Below, piece after piece: positions 7,431-8,192 of a stretch of DNA of 8,192 nucleotides. The translations under genes and the position numbers were made by a program. Position 1 is the first letter of the stretch. Every line of letters starts with the position of its first letter. Source of the DNA: Bacteroidales bacterium (GTDB lineage: Bacteria > Bacteroidota > Bacteroidia > Bacteroidales > NBLH01). The notes under the pieces are model-generated. The model had not been told where the DNA came from. It worked only from the letters and a program-made list of their open reading frames with translations, and did no database searches. Location of the stretch: the NCBI GenBank assembly GCA_027083715.1, contig JALWNR010000031.1, positions 1 to 8,192 of the forward strand, read 5' to 3'.

Positions 7431-7946
7431 TTAATGATAAATTATAATTGCATAATGTCCGGCTTTATATCCTTCTTCAAATTCGTCGGCGGTAATTTGC
7501 ATTAAATAATCTCCTTTTTCTAATGGTTCTTCATTCACTAATGAAAAATAGCTGTCGCCTTTTCCACTGCGTAAAAATTTCCATTCATCATTTACATATT
7601 TATAAAGGTGTACATTAATCTTTTTTAAACGATAATCCCCAATAACTACAATACCGTATTTCCATCCTTTATATAATGTTCTATATGTGATTTTTTTATC
7701 AAATATTAAATCGTATTCGATACGAACAATTTCTACGTTCATAGTATCTTCAATATATTTAATTACCGGTAGGGCATCACCCATAATGGGCATCATTGAA
7801 GTTGCATTTTTGTTGTCGGAAAAATCAAACTCTTTTTTAGAACTGGCACTTTTAGCAGGGGTACGCGATTCTGCTTGTGCAAAAATATTTTCGTTAAAAA
7901 ATAATAAAGTAATGCTTAACGCAATCAAAATTGGTAGTCTTTTCAT
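7431..7946 (-). CDS. secreted or periplasmic protein of unknown family, 171 aa
   Basis: I do not recognise a named family. The protein starts with a Sec signal peptide (MKRLPILIALSITLLFF, then NENIFAQA; cleavage expected near residue 24), followed by a Ser/Lys-rich linker (to about 48) and a compact domain of about 120 residues. That domain is rich in predicted beta-strands: VEIVRIEYDLIF, YRTLYKGWKYGIVVIGDYR, KINVHLYKY, DSYFSLV, GDYLMQITA, AGHYAIIIYH. The order of strands (an RTL-x-KG-x-x-Y opening, a GD turn, a 'vhlYk' strand, then a 'kGdYl' strand and a closing hydrophobic strand) resembles pre-peptidase C-terminal-like beta-sandwiches, but this is a by-eye inference. There is no cysteine, so no lipobox and no disulfide. 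The ATG at 7946 is the only start that gives a full signal peptide. It is probably a separate transcript ended by the hairpin at 7337-7378. Confidence 0.85.
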   Translation of the reverse strand: MKRLPILIALSITLLFFNENIFAQAESRTPAKSASSKKEFDFSDNKNATSMMPIMGDALPVIKYIEDTMNVEIVRIEYDLIFDKKITYRTLYKGWKYGIVVIGDYRLKKINVHLYKYVNDEWKFLRSGKGDSYFSLVNEEPLEKGDYLMQITADEFEEGYKAGHYAIIIYH

Positions 7947-8112
7947 AGTTGTAGTTTTTAAATTTAATGTAAGTTAAGTATAATTTAAAAAAATAAAAAA
8001 CTTGAGCATTATTCTTAAAAGAATTTTTGTAATTGAGCTTTTTTATAAGATAGTATTTGTTTTGTTTGTAACAGTCTATTATATAGCCAGATAAATATTG
8101 TGTTGTTGTTTT

Positions 8113-8192
8113 TTATTTATCCGGGTTAATTTTTATCATCTCGTTTCTTTTATCAAATAATATTTTTTTTTCATCAAAAGATATAATTAAAT
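8113..8192 (-). CDS. possible 3' end of a gene cut by the window edge
   Basis: On the minus strand the frame is open from the window edge to a TAA at 8113-8115, giving the last 25 residues (LIISFDEKKILFDKRNEM, then IKINPDK). The residue mix of charged and hydrophobic positions is protein-like, and a same-strand gene upstream of 7946 would suit the layout. In DNA this AT-rich, 25 codons without a stop can occur by chance, and no family can be named. The 166 bases between this stop and the gene at 7946 are AT-rich spacer. Confidence 0.35.
   Translation of the reverse strand, partial: LIISFDEKKILFDKRNEMIKINPDK

Noticed and set aside
7687..7977. 96-codon plus-strand open frame opposite the secreted protein
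   Set aside because: The minus-strand gene has a signal peptide and coherent strand pattern; the opposite frame has hydrophobic runs that come from the antisense of charged codons and no start context.
8001..8040. Direct repeat TTGAGC (8002-8007, 8033-8038) and small hairpin attctt/aagaat (8011-8024)
   Set aside because: Short, AT-rich, and of low significance; the hairpin has a 2-nt loop and no clear gene to terminate on the plus strand.
1..8192. CRISPR array, tRNA/rRNA, insertion sequence, prophage or defence system
   Set aside because: No regularly spaced repeats, cloverleaf-like segments, transposase motifs or phage proteins were seen; all six main genes are ordinary chromosomal types.

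Overview
The window reads as a piece of chromosome from a Bacteroidota (Bacteroidetes) bacterium. The DNA is AT-rich. Most starts lack a Shine-Dalgarno sequence. Several upstream regions carry the TAnnTTTG -7 element of that phylum's primary sigma factor. The proteins (a long OstA-like outer-membrane-biogenesis protein, an orphan MoxR ATPase, a fused NAD(P)H-hydrate repair enzyme, a DUF255/YyaL protein) are what such genomes usually carry. No tRNA, rRNA, CRISPR array, insertion sequence or phage gene was seen.

Layout. Bases 1-673 hold no secure gene: two weak short ORFs (168-302 and 289-495, different frames), a short GATN repeat and a candidate -7 element. Then come: a DUF255 thioredoxin-domain protein (+, 674-2632); bifunctional nnr (-, 2629-4155), converging on it with overlapping stop codons; a thioredoxin (+, about 4222-4659), divergent from nnr; an OstA-like protein (-, 4666-6321), converging on the thioredoxin with a 6-bp gap; a MoxR AAA+ ATPase (-, 6336-7304), 14 bp upstream of the OstA-like gene and probably in one operon with it; an AT-rich hairpin that probably ends the next transcript; and a small secreted protein of unknown family (-, 7431-7946). 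The right edge may cut the 3' end of another minus-strand gene (stop at 8113-8115).

How the genes fit together. Two themes are visible. One is housekeeping and redox or metabolite repair: the DUF255 protein, Nnr and thioredoxin. The other is envelope biogenesis: MoxR with the OstA-like protein, plus a Sec-exported small protein. I see no defence, mobile or biosynthetic system, and nothing that looks like a wholly new system. The points most worth a second look are the MoxR/OstA-like pair, the unknown secreted protein, the thioredoxin's hydrophobic N-terminal extension and CAPC active site, and the very compact terminator/promoter arrangement upstream of moxR.
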